Of a DNA stretch of 64,000 nt, positions 51,515 through 59,045 are shown one piece after another. The notes under the pieces were generated by a model. The model was not told where the DNA came from and searched no databases. It saw only the letters and a list, made by a program, of their open reading frames with translations. The translations under genes and the position numbers were made by a program. This DNA is from Alienimonas californiensis. GTDB lineage: Bacteria; Planctomycetota; Planctomycetia; Planctomycetales; Planctomycetaceae. Location of the stretch: contig NZ_CP036265.1 in assembly GCF_007743815.1 (NCBI RefSeq), positions 1,914,323-1,978,322 on the forward strand, written 5' to 3'. The first letter of the stretch is position 1. The number at the start of each line of letters is the position of its first letter.

Positions 51515-52441
51515 ATGGCGATATCGTCCCGCCCGTCGCCCCGCCCCCTTCGCCCCGTGCCCGCCGCCGTGTCCGCACCGTCTGTTTCGCCCGGCCGGGT
51601 TTCGTTGGGACGGGTGCCCGGGGCGGACGGGCTGTCCCCCTGCGGGCCGGGGGAGCCGCTGTGCTTCATCCTCGGCCCCTGCGTGATCGAGAGCGAAGCG
51701 TTCACGCTGCGGGCCGCCGAGACCGTGGCGAAGATCGCCGGGGACCTCGGCGTGCCCGCGGTGTTCAAATGCAGCTTCGATAAAGCGAACCGCACCAGCG
51801 CGAGCAGCTTCCGCGGCCCCGGTTTGCAGGAAGGTCTGCGGATTCTGGAGAAGGCCGGGGCCGAAACGGGCCTGCCGCTGACCACCGACGTGCACCTGCC
51901 GGATCAGTGCGACGCCGTCGCCCAGGTCTGCGACGTACTCCAGATCCCCGCGTTTCTGGCCCGGCAGACGGACCTGCTGGAAGCCGCCGCCGCGGCAGTG
52001 GTGGCGCACGGCGGGGCGGTGAACGTGAAGAAGCCGCAGTTCGTCGCCCCGGAGGACACCCGCCACGCCGTCGAGAAACTCCGCGGCGCCGGCTGTGCGG
52101 ACGTGCTGCTGACCGAGCGCGGCAGCACGTTCGGCTACGGGCGGCTCGTCAACGATTTCACGGGGCTGGCGGTCATGGCCGGGTTCGGCGTGCCGGTGGT
52201 GTTCGACGCCACCCACAGCGTGCAGCGGCCGGGCGGGGCGACGACCGGCGGGAACCGGGCCGCCGTGCCCCCGCTGGCCCGGGCCGCCGTCGCCGCCGGG
52301 GCCGACGCGGTGTTCCTCGAATGCCACCCCGACCCCGACCGCGCCCAGAGCGACGGCCCGAACCAGGTGGACTTCAAAAACGTCCCCGCCCTGCTCCGCA
52401 GTCTCGTCCGGCTGCGCGAGGTCGTGCTGAGCCTCGACTGA
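51515..52441 (+). CDS. kdsA: 3-deoxy-8-phosphooctulonate synthase (KdsA)
   Basis: A 308-residue KDO-8-phosphate synthase. The motifs are clear: FILGPCVIES, FKCSFDKANRTS, LTTDVHLPDQC, NVKKPQFVAPED, TERGSTFGYGRLVNDF and VVFDATHSVQRPGG. The Cys in GPCVIES (Cys56) marks the metal-dependent class. It condenses arabinose 5-phosphate and phosphoenolpyruvate on the way to Kdo and lipopolysaccharide. About 45 residues precede the usual start, so a later start (such as the GTG near 51613) is possible; the ATG at 51515 is given. A lipoprotein gene follows after 56 bases. Confidence 0.95.
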   Translation: MAISSRPSPRPLRPVPAAVSAPSVSPGRVSLGRVPGADGLSPCGPGEPLCFILGPCVIESEAFTLRAAETVAKIAGDLGVPAVFKCSFDKANRTSASSFRGPGLQEGLRILEKAGAETGLPLTTDVHLPDQCDAVAQVCDVLQIPAFLARQTDLLEAAAAAVVAHGGAVNVKKPQFVAPEDTRHAVEKLRGAGCADVLLTERGSTFGYGRLVNDFTGLAVMAGFGVPVVFDATHSVQRPGGATTGGNRAAVPPLARAAVAAGADAVFLECHPDPDRAQSDGPNQVDFKNVPALLRSLVRLREVVLSLD

Positions 52442-52497
52442 ACCCCGCCCGGCCCGACCCCGCCCCGCTTCCCCGTCGCTTTCTCCCGAAGGTTCTC

Positions 52498-54483
52498 GTG
52501 AATCGATCCGCGTTCTCCCGCCCGCTGTCGGTCGCGGTGCTCGTTGCGTGCGTGGGGCTGGGGGCGTTCACGTTGGGCGGGTGCGGCCGGGATCAGGAAC
52601 CGGAAGTGATCACCGTTAACGAGGGTGCCGGCGGCGGGGCGGGGTCGGCGGCGGTCGCGGAGGACGGGCAGTGCGCCCGCTGGCTGGAGAATGCCACGGG
52701 GATGCTCGCCCCCGGGAAGCTGGGCCGCACCAGCGACGCCGACCGGGCCGCCCAGTTTCTGACGCTCTATCTGCAGCAGGAAGCCTGCACCGGCGTGCCG
52801 CCCGGCCCGCTGCCGCTGGCCGCCGCCGAGAGCGAAACCGCCGCCGCCGAGGCGCTGCTCGTCCGGCTGCTGGGCGAGGAGGGCGTGGACGCCGTGACCA
52901 ACCGCCGGGCCGACGCCGCGGACGCCCGCTTCCTGCGGACCCGCCTGATGGACGCCGCCGCCGTCAGCGCCGCGATCGGCCGGGACGCCGCCCCGGAGGC
53001 CGTCGCCCTCGCCCTGAACCGCCACGTCGCCGACCGGCTGTTCCCCCTCGGCGCGTCTTTGGTGAACGGCGAACGGCCGGCGGGCAGCACCTATCACGCC
53101 CGGCTGCGGGGCGAGGGCGACTGGGCCGACCGCGCCTGGTTGTTCGCCGATCTGCTCCGGCAGGCCGGCTTGGACAGCCTGCTGCTAACCCCTTGGGGAA
53201 CCGGCGACCCGGACGAGCCGACCGCCTGGGTCGGCGTGCTGCTGCCGGGGGACGGGGCCGCGGAGATCGCCCTGTTCGATCTGCGGACCGGGCTGCCCGT
53301 CCCGAGCCCGAACGCCCCGGACCGCCCCGTCCGGCTGAGCGAACTGCGGGAAAACGACGCCGCCCGCACGGCCCTGCGGGACTTCTATCAGGCCGCCGAA
53401 CTGCCGGCGCCGCCGTTTCTGGAGGACGACGGGGCCGCGATCGGCGACCTCGCTCCGCAGCTGATCGGCGAAAACGAGTGGTGGCGGATGGCGAGCGGGC
53501 TGATCGTCCTGCCGACGGTCGAGGGCCCCGGCGGCCGCACGCCGCGGACGTTCGATCCGCTGCACGACCGCGTCGGCCAGCCGGGGCTCGTGAGCCGGGC
53601 GGCGTCGGCGGGGTTCGAGCGGGAGGCGATCACGCTGTGGCCGGTCCCGGCGGAGCGGGCCGCCGCGGCGACCGACGCCCCGATCCCGCCGACGTTCAAC
53701 GCCCCGATGCGGGTCGGGTTGCAGGCGCCGGGCGCCGTGACGATCACCGAAGAGGGCGACTTCGAATACGACCGGGAGCGGGCGACGCCGATCACCGCCC
53801 CCGGCGACGAACTGTGGACCGCCCGGCACGCCCAACTGGCCGGCGGCTCGAACGGGGCGCGGGAGGCGGGTGGTTTGTTGGAGGGGTTGCTGTCGGCGGA
53901 GCAGATCGGGTCGCTGTTCAGCCCGCGGCCGCTGCCGCCGGTCAGCGATCGGGACGTTCAGGGAGAACTGGCGAAGGACCGTCGCAGTGCCGACGCCGCC
54001 GGCGAGGCGATCGGCCTGTCCCGTGACGAACGGGAGGTGAACGCAATTCTGCGGGCCGCCGCCGCGAACGGCGTCGCCCCGTGGCCGCTGGACCGTCCGC
54101 TGCCGCCGGAGGTGCAGGCCGTGCACGGCGCCGCGATCCCGGAGGCAGCGCTGTTCCTCGCCGAAACGCAGCTCGACCGCGGCCGCAAGCAGGCGGCGTC
54201 CGAGCTGCTGGGGAACCTCGTGTTCGGCCCCGCCAACCCCCGCAAGGCGACCGCGGCCGGCCGGTTGGCGGAGCTCGTGGCGACCGGCGGCGACCCCGCG
54301 ACCGCCGCCGGCCTCGCCCGGCAATACGTCGGCGGCCCCGACGGCCCGCGGCTGAAGGTCTGGATCGCCCGCTGGACCGCCCCGCCGCCCGCTCCCCCGG
54401 ACGCATCCGCCGCCGAGGGCGCCCAGGCCGAAGGCACGTCAGAGGTCGAAGGCGACGTAGGCGATCAGCCCGAGGAGGAGTGA
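52498..54483 (+). CDS. Lipoprotein of unknown function
   Basis: A 661-residue lipoprotein. The signal ends in a lipobox (FTLGGCGR, Cys29), so it is lipidated. The mature part is mostly helical with an Ala/Leu-rich first half; segments such as DWADRAWLFADLLRQAGLDS and TPWGTGDPDEPTAWVGVLLP recall planctomycete transglutaminase-like surface proteins, but no catalytic Cys-His-Asp is clear. A TPR-like helix pair lies near the end (ALFLAETQLDRGRKQAASEL). It starts with GTG at 52498, 56 bases after kdsA. Its last 45 bases overlap the convergent membrane-protein gene. Confidence 0.75.
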   Translation: MNRSAFSRPLSVAVLVACVGLGAFTLGGCGRDQEPEVITVNEGAGGGAGSAAVAEDGQCARWLENATGMLAPGKLGRTSDADRAAQFLTLYLQQEACTGVPPGPLPLAAAESETAAAEALLVRLLGEEGVDAVTNRRADAADARFLRTRLMDAAAVSAAIGRDAAPEAVALALNRHVADRLFPLGASLVNGERPAGSTYHARLRGEGDWADRAWLFADLLRQAGLDSLLLTPWGTGDPDEPTAWVGVLLPGDGAAEIALFDLRTGLPVPSPNAPDRPVRLSELRENDAARTALRDFYQAAELPAPPFLEDDGAAIGDLAPQLIGENEWWRMASGLIVLPTVEGPGGRTPRTFDPLHDRVGQPGLVSRAASAGFEREAITLWPVPAERAAAATDAPIPPTFNAPMRVGLQAPGAVTITEEGDFEYDRERATPITAPGDELWTARHAQLAGGSNGAREAGGLLEGLLSAEQIGSLFSPRPLPPVSDRDVQGELAKDRRSADAAGEAIGLSRDEREVNAILRAAAANGVAPWPLDRPLPPEVQAVHGAAIPEAALFLAETQLDRGRKQAASELLGNLVFGPANPRKATAAGRLAELVATGGDPATAAGLARQYVGGPDGPRLKVWIARWTAPPPAPPDASAAEGAQAEGTSEVEGDVGDQPEEE

Positions 54484-54789
54484 ACCGACCGCGGCGCAGG
54501 CGACGGCGACGAAGATCAGTTGGCGGGCGCCGTCGTGTCGGATGTATTCCAGTTGCTTCGCGGTCGACGGCCGACCGCGTTTGGACCCCTTCCGATCGTG
54601 CGGTTCGACGACGATTCGACCGGCGTCAACGTTTGCGAGCAGCCGTCGCCGGAGCCACCAGTACGCCAGGCCGACCGGCGGCAGGATCAGGATCAGAACC
54701 GGGACGAGCACCCCCAGGACGGTCATCATGGGGAGTTGTTTGAGGTTGCGGTAAAGCGAGTCGACTCGCTTGGCGTCTCGGGCGTTCAT
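54439..54789 (-). CDS. Small two-helix membrane protein
   Basis: A 116-residue protein with two membrane helices (about 20-45 and 88-114) joined by a basic loop (RRRLLANVDAGRIVVEPHDR). I do not recognise a family. Its 3' end overlaps the lipoprotein gene by 45 bases on the other strand. Codon use looks normal for the window, and the strong hydrophobic pattern supports a real gene. Confidence 0.6.
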   Translation of the reverse strand: MNARDAKRVDSLYRNLKQLPMMTVLGVLVPVLILILPPVGLAYWWLRRRLLANVDAGRIVVEPHDRKGSKRGRPSTAKQLEYIRHDGARQLIFVAVACAAVGSLLLGLIAYVAFDL

Positions 54790-54881
54790 GCCCCGGAGTC
54801 TAGAAGCGGGAGCGGCGGAGTTGCGACTGATCGAACCGGCTTCCTTGCGGTCTCCCCGCTCTGCGGCGACAACGCCGCCAG

Positions 54882-56021
54882 ATGAGCGAAACGACCCTGC
54901 AGAGGCCGGACGCCCCCCGCTCGCGGCGGGAGCGGTTCGTCGCGGCGTTTCAGACGCACTGGTTCCTGTTCGCCCTCGCGGTGGTGATCCCCGGCGGGCT
55001 GGCGATCGGCTGGAACCCCGGCAGCACGCCGCCGGCGTGGGGGCCGCCGGGCGATTGGTTCGACGCCCGGCTGCTGACCGCGGCGGTGCTGTTCCTGATG
55101 GCCTTCAGCCTGAACAGCGGCAAGCTGTGGGCGGCGCTGTCCAAGCCCGGCCCGGTGCTGTGGGCGTCGGCGTGCAACGTGGCGCTGGTCCCGCTGCTCG
55201 CCTGGCCGCTGAGCTACACGCAGGGGCTGATCGACTTCCGCCTCGGCCTGATGATCGCCGCCGCCAGCGCCTGCACGATGGCCGGGGCGAGCGTCTGGAC
55301 GCGGCAGGCCGGCGGGAACGACGCGGTCAGCCTGCTCGTCACCCTGCTGACGAACGGGCTGTGCTTCCTGACGATCCCGGCGACGCTGGCCCTGACGACC
55401 GGCCGGAGCGTCGAGTTCGACGTGCCGGACCTGATGGTTCGCCTGCTGCTCACCGCCGCCCTGCCGATGGCCGTGGGACAGGCGGTGCGGGCGATCCCCG
55501 CAGTCAGCCGTCTGGCCGCCGGGCGGCGGACGACCTGGGGGAACCTCGCCCTGTTTCTGGTGCTGGGAATCGTGTTTACCGGGGCGGCGAAGGCCGGCCG
55601 CACGCTGGACGAACTGGGCGTGACCGAGGGCGACGGCGGCCTGCGGCTGGCGGGGGGCGTCGCCTGGGTCGGGGCCTGCTGCGTGTTCGTCCACAGCGTG
55701 GCGATGGGCGTGGCGTTCCTCGGCGCCGGCCTGCTGGGCTTCGGCCGGGGGGAACAGATCGCATGCGCCTTCGCCGGCAGCCAGAAGACGCTGCCGATCG
55801 GCCTGCTGATCGCGGTCAGCCCCGCGATGTTCGGCGACCCGAACCTGCTCGGCCCCGGCCGCGGCGTGCCGCTGGCGGTCTTCCCGATGCTGCTCTTCCA
55901 CGCCAGCCAGATGTTCCTGGACACCGCGGTCGCGACGCGACTTCGCCGCGGGAGCTCGGAGCCGAGCGATGGGGGTCCGCCCCCCGCGTCAGCGGACGCG
56001 GGCGAACACATGGGGGGCTGA
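54882..56021 (+). CDS. SBF-type (SLC10A7-like) bile acid:sodium symporter family protein
   Basis: A 379-residue inner-membrane protein with about 10 helices. The segment CAFAGSQKTLPIGLLIA matches the core of the SLC10A7/PF13593 branch of the bile acid:sodium symporter family. Other fits are MAFSLNSGKLWAAL and SACTMAGASVWTRQAGGNDA. Substrates of bacterial members are mostly unknown. The last 28 residues (after ATRLRR) are hydrophilic and read through repeat-like DNA, overlapping the ggggggctgacgcccccc element, so the natural C-terminus may have been extended. Confidence 0.82.
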   Translation: MSETTLQRPDAPRSRRERFVAAFQTHWFLFALAVVIPGGLAIGWNPGSTPPAWGPPGDWFDARLLTAAVLFLMAFSLNSGKLWAALSKPGPVLWASACNVALVPLLAWPLSYTQGLIDFRLGLMIAAASACTMAGASVWTRQAGGNDAVSLLVTLLTNGLCFLTIPATLALTTGRSVEFDVPDLMVRLLLTAALPMAVGQAVRAIPAVSRLAAGRRTTWGNLALFLVLGIVFTGAAKAGRTLDELGVTEGDGGLRLAGGVAWVGACCVFVHSVAMGVAFLGAGLLGFGRGEQIACAFAGSQKTLPIGLLIAVSPAMFGDPNLLGPGRGVPLAVFPMLLFHASQMFLDTAVATRLRRGSSEPSDGGPPPASADAGEHMGG

Positions 56022-56038
56022 CGCCCCCCGCTCGCCGG
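56012..56038. repeat. Repeat ggggggctgacgccccccgc
   Basis: A second copy of the element at 19107-19135. It overlaps the last ten bases of the symporter gene, including its TGA. Confidence 0.8.
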
Positions 56039-56045
56039 CCGCGGC

Positions 56046-56297
56046 TCAGTTCACCGGGCCGATCGGGTCGGCGACGCCGTCGAACTGGTATCCCTCAATT
56101 GCCCGCATCTGCTTCGGGAACTGGAACTCGGGCCCGGCGGGGAAGAACTGTACGCCCTCTTCCGCGTAATACGCGTCGGGCAGCGTTTCCACGGTCGTCG
56201 TGGTCCGACAGCCGGTCAGGCCGAACGAACCGGCGGCGCCGCCATACAGGGCGACGGCGACGAGGGCGCAGGCCGTCCGGGAGGTCGGGAGACGCAT
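56046..56297 (-). CDS. Small lipoprotein, paralogue A
   Basis: An 83-residue lipoprotein. The signal ends in a lipobox (SFGLTGCR, Cys30). The mature part has the block VQFFPAGPEFQFPKQMRAIE and ends VADPIGPVN. The next gene upstream on the same strand encodes a clear paralogue with the same block and the same last nine residues, so the pair arose by tandem duplication. Function unknown; short outer-membrane lipoproteins of this kind are seen in planctomycetes. Confidence 0.75.
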   Translation of the reverse strand: MRLPTSRTACALVAVALYGGAAGSFGLTGCRTTTTVETLPDAYYAEEGVQFFPAGPEFQFPKQMRAIEGYQFDGVADPIGPVN

Positions 56298-56353
56298 CGA
56301 CGTGGGGCGTCCGATCGGGACTGACGCGGCTGCGGAAGGGACGTTCCAATGAA

Positions 56354-56416
56354 CAAGCCAGCAAGAACCAATCCCGAGCGGCCGCAGCCGACTCGGTTGG
56401 TTCTTGTTGTCTTGAG
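56354..56416. repeat. Inverted repeat, caagaaccaa family
   Basis: Arms with caagaaccaa and ttggttcttg pair around a ccgag/ctcgg inner stem. It lies between the two paralogous lipoprotein genes. A longer member follows the symporter gene at 12396. Confidence 0.8.
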
Positions 56417-56440
56417 AGTTGGAGCGTCCGAGCCGCAGGC

Positions 56441-56716
56441 TCAGTTGACCGGGCCGATCGGGTCGGCGACGCCGTCGGCACCGCCGCCGATGCCTTCGAG
56501 CTGGTATTCCTCAATCGCCCGAACCTGGTTCGGGAACTGGAACTCCGGCCCGGCGGGGAAGAACTGCACGTCGTCCCGCAGATAATACGGGCTGGGCAGC
56601 GTCTGGCCGGCCATGCTGGCCTGACAGCCGGTCAGCCCGAGGGAGGCGACGGCGCCGCCGCACAGGGCGGCGGAGGCGGCGAGGGCGCGGGCGGTCCGCG
56701 AGGTCGGAAGCGACAT
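56441..56716 (-). CDS. Small lipoprotein, paralogue B
   Basis: A 91-residue lipoprotein with lipobox SLGLTGCQ (Cys31). It shares VQFFPAGPEFQFPNQVRAIE and VADPIGPVN with paralogue A but has a Gly-rich insert (EGIGGGADG) near the end. It is upstream of paralogue A on the same strand. The opening MSLPTSRTARALA also matches. Function unknown. Confidence 0.75.
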   Translation of the reverse strand: MSLPTSRTARALAASAALCGGAVASLGLTGCQASMAGQTLPSPYYLRDDVQFFPAGPEFQFPNQVRAIEEYQLEGIGGGADGVADPIGPVN

Positions 56717-57059
56717 CGGTGTGGGGCGTCCGTTCGGGACTCAGCGGCGGCGGGAAACGGCCCCCGACGCCGGCAAACTGCCGGCGGGGAGCGTCCCCGG
56801 GATGCGGGGGCGGCCCGGGGTTCGGGTCGTAGCGGTGGCATCGGACGATTCGGCCGCCCGCCTTCACCCCGCCCCGGGCGGCGTCCGCGGATTTCCCGGC
56901 TCAATCCTTCGTTCCCGCACGACCGGCGCGGCGCCGGGCGCCGCCGATCTTGAATCGGGGGGGCAGTGAACATCTGATTTTCGAGGCGATTCGCGCCGGC
57001 CGCGCGGGCGCACGGCCGGCCGCTGGGCGACGGCTCGGCGGCGGTCCGAACCGGAGGGC
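56717..57059. other. 343-base gap, no convincing gene
   Basis: Divergent region between the lipoprotein pair and the acidic-protein gene. It holds a short hairpin (gccggcaaactgccggc near 56770). No clear promoter hexamer. Long open frames here are composition artefacts. Confidence 0.55.
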
Positions 57060-57503
57060 ATGGACCTGCTCGCCGATGACTTCGCCCTGTCCCCCCCGGC
57101 CCTGGCCCTGCTGGCGGCGTACGACGCCGCCGTGAAGCAGGCCGCCAAAGAACGCGCCGCCCAGGCCGCCGCCGCCGGCGAAGCGTCCGACAGCGAAGAC
57201 GACTCCGCCGCCGACGAGGCGGACGCGGACGAGCTGGAACTGGACGAGGAGGGAGAAGAGGTCGCCGCTCCCTCGCCCTCCCCCGCCCGGACGCCGATCG
57301 CCGTGCCGCGGCTGGCCCCGCACACGGTCGCCGACGCCGACGACCGGGACCGCGACGACTGGGACGACGACGGCGACGCCGCCGATTTGCACGGGTTGCT
57401 GCTGGCCGCCGGGGCGCTGGACGTGGACCTCTCCAACGTCGCCGCCGGCGTGCGGTACCGGGTCACCCGCTCCGGCCGCGGGTTGCTGGCGAAAGCGGCG
57501 TAG
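57060..57503 (+). CDS. Acidic hypothetical protein
   Basis: A 147-residue protein. A short helix (SPPALALLAAYDAAVKQAAK) leads to a very acidic, probably disordered middle (Asp/Glu-rich, about 43-115). The end folds more likely, with LHGLLLAAGALDVDLSNVAA. I know no family. Support comes from the ATG, normal third-position GC and a perfect palindrome just after the stop. The gene could also be a chance frame. Confidence 0.5.
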   Translation: MDLLADDFALSPPALALLAAYDAAVKQAAKERAAQAAAAGEASDSEDDSAADEADADELELDEEGEEVAAPSPSPARTPIAVPRLAPHTVADADDRDRDDWDDDGDAADLHGLLLAAGALDVDLSNVAAGVRYRVTRSGRGLLAKAA

Positions 57504-57510
57504 CGTTTCA

Positions 57511-57542
57511 TAACGCCGAGGCCCCGCGGGGCCTCGGCGTTA
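57511..57542. terminator. Perfect 32-bp palindrome
   Basis: Bases 57511-57526 and 57527-57542 are exact reverse complements. It lies 7 bases after the acidic-protein stop and 16 bases before the glycosyltransferase start. Its central 28 bases equal those of the palindrome inside the ABC permease gene. Confidence 0.85.
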
Positions 57543-57558
57543 AAGGTAGTGTCTCCCC

Positions 57559-58767
57559 ATGCACGTGCTTCACTTCATCACCCGGCTGATCCTCGGCGGG
57601 GCGCAGGAGAACACCCTGCTGACCTGCGAGGGCCAGCACGCCGCGGGCGATCGCGTCACGCTGGTGACCGGCCCGGGCCTGGGTCGCGAGGGCTCGCTGA
57701 TGGAGCGGGCCGAGGCCGCCGGCTTCGAGGTGATCGAACTGCCCGGGCTGGTGCGGAACCTGCGGCCGTGGGCCGACGCCGCCGCGATGCGGCGCTTCGC
57801 CGGTCTGGTCGGCGAACTCCGGCCGGACCTGGTGCACACGCACTCCGGCAAGGCGGGCGTGCTGGGCAGAGCCGGGGCCGAAAAGGCCGGCGTGCCCGCG
57901 ATTCACACCGTCCACGGGCCGAGCTTCCACCGGTTCCAGAACCCCGTCAGCCGGGCCGCCTTCCGGGCCGCGGAGCGTTGGGCGGGGCCGAAAACCGCCC
58001 ACTTCATCAGCGTCGCCGACGCGATGACGGACCAATACGTGGCCGCCGGAATCGCTCCGCGGGAGCGGTTCACCACGATCCGCAGCGGAATGCACGTCGA
58101 ACCGTTCCTCCACCCGCCCCGGCCGCGGGAGACGGTGCGGGGGGAACTGGGCTTCGCTCCCACGGACGTCGTCGCCGCGAAGGTCGCCCGGCTGAGCGAC
58201 CTGAAGGGCCAGCGGTTCCTCGTCGACGCCGCCGCCCTGCTGAAGGACCGGGCGCCGCACCTGCGGTATCTGCTGATCGGCGACGGCCCGCTGCGGGAGG
58301 GCCTGGAACGCCGCATCGCCGCCGCGGGGCTGACCGACCGCTTCGTCTTCACCGGACTGGTGCCGACCGACCGGATCCCCGAACTGCTGCACGCCAGCGA
58401 TCTGGTGGTGCACGCCTCGCTGCGGGAGGGCCTGCCGCGGGTGTTGCCGCAGGGTCTGATCGCCGGCAAGCCGGTCGTCGCCTTCGACGCCGACGGGGCG
58501 AAGGAGGTGTGCCTCACGGGCGAAACCGGGTTCCTCATCCCGCCCAGGGACGTGCCCGCCCTCGCCGAGGCGCTGGCCGCCCTCGCCGCCGACCCGGCCC
58601 TGCGGGAGCGGCTGGGCGCCGAGGGCCGGCGGCGGTTCACGGACCCCTTCCGTCACACCACGATGGTCCGGCAGATCCGGGCGCTGTCGGCCGACGTCGT
58701 CGCCGGCCGGCGCGGCGCCGCGGTGGGCACGGGCGAACCGCCGGCCGCAAACCCGCTTCCAAACTAA
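57559..58767 (+). CDS. GT4-family glycosyltransferase
   Basis: A 402-residue GT-B glycosyltransferase of family 4. The N-terminal domain opens with HFITRLILGGAQENTLL and contains VHTHSGKAGVLGR. The donor domain has LIGDGPLREGLERR and the E-x7-E region as SLREGLPRVLPQGLIAGKPV, where the second Glu is replaced by Gln. The family builds polysaccharides or glycolipids at the inner face of the membrane; the sugar is unknown. A perfect palindrome ends 16 bases before the ATG, so expression may be regulated there. The stop overlaps the next dispersed repeat. Confidence 0.92.
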   Translation: MHVLHFITRLILGGAQENTLLTCEGQHAAGDRVTLVTGPGLGREGSLMERAEAAGFEVIELPGLVRNLRPWADAAAMRRFAGLVGELRPDLVHTHSGKAGVLGRAGAEKAGVPAIHTVHGPSFHRFQNPVSRAAFRAAERWAGPKTAHFISVADAMTDQYVAAGIAPRERFTTIRSGMHVEPFLHPPRPRETVRGELGFAPTDVVAAKVARLSDLKGQRFLVDAAALLKDRAPHLRYLLIGDGPLREGLERRIAAAGLTDRFVFTGLVPTDRIPELLHASDLVVHASLREGLPRVLPQGLIAGKPVVAFDADGAKEVCLTGETGFLIPPRDVPALAEALAALAADPALRERLGAEGRRRFTDPFRHTTMVRQIRALSADVVAGRRGAAVGTGEPPAANPLPN

Positions 58768-58841
58768 CCCGAAGCGTCAGCGAGGGACGCGGGCGGAGCC
58801 CGCGTCCGCTCCGCGGCCGTCCCCTCGGTGACGCTTCGGGT
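58766..58841. repeat. Palindromic repeat, aacccgaagcgtcagcgagg family
   Basis: Left arm aacccgaagcgtcagcgagg starts inside the glycosyltransferase stop codon; the right arm ends at 58841 with one mismatch. Same family as 12956-13046. Confidence 0.9.
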
Positions 58842-58970
58842 GGGTTCTCCGAGCCGTCGATGGCGCTCGGCGAGCCGGGCGGAACGGACCGAACGGGGCC
58901 CGACTGCGGAGACCGAACGTCCGCACCGCGGGGGGACGCGTCGGAAGATGCGACGGCCGCGGGAAGCCGG

Positions 58971-58976
58971 TACGCT
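58971..58976 (+). promoter_or_regulatory. Putative -10 element (TACGCT)
   Basis: TACGCT lies 70 bases before the GTG at 59046. If it is a promoter it supports that start over the ATG at 58860. Confidence 0.3.
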
Positions 58977-59045
58977 GACCTTCCGGCGGCGTTCGCTGCC
59001 GCACCGTCCGCCGCCGTCCACAGAGTCCGTTCGGGCCCGCCCCCG

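Noticed and set aside
58860-59045. Upstream ATG (58860) for the FHA-SpoIIE gene
   Set aside because: The extra 62 residues match nothing, and a TACGCT hexamer lies between the ATG and the preferred GTG.
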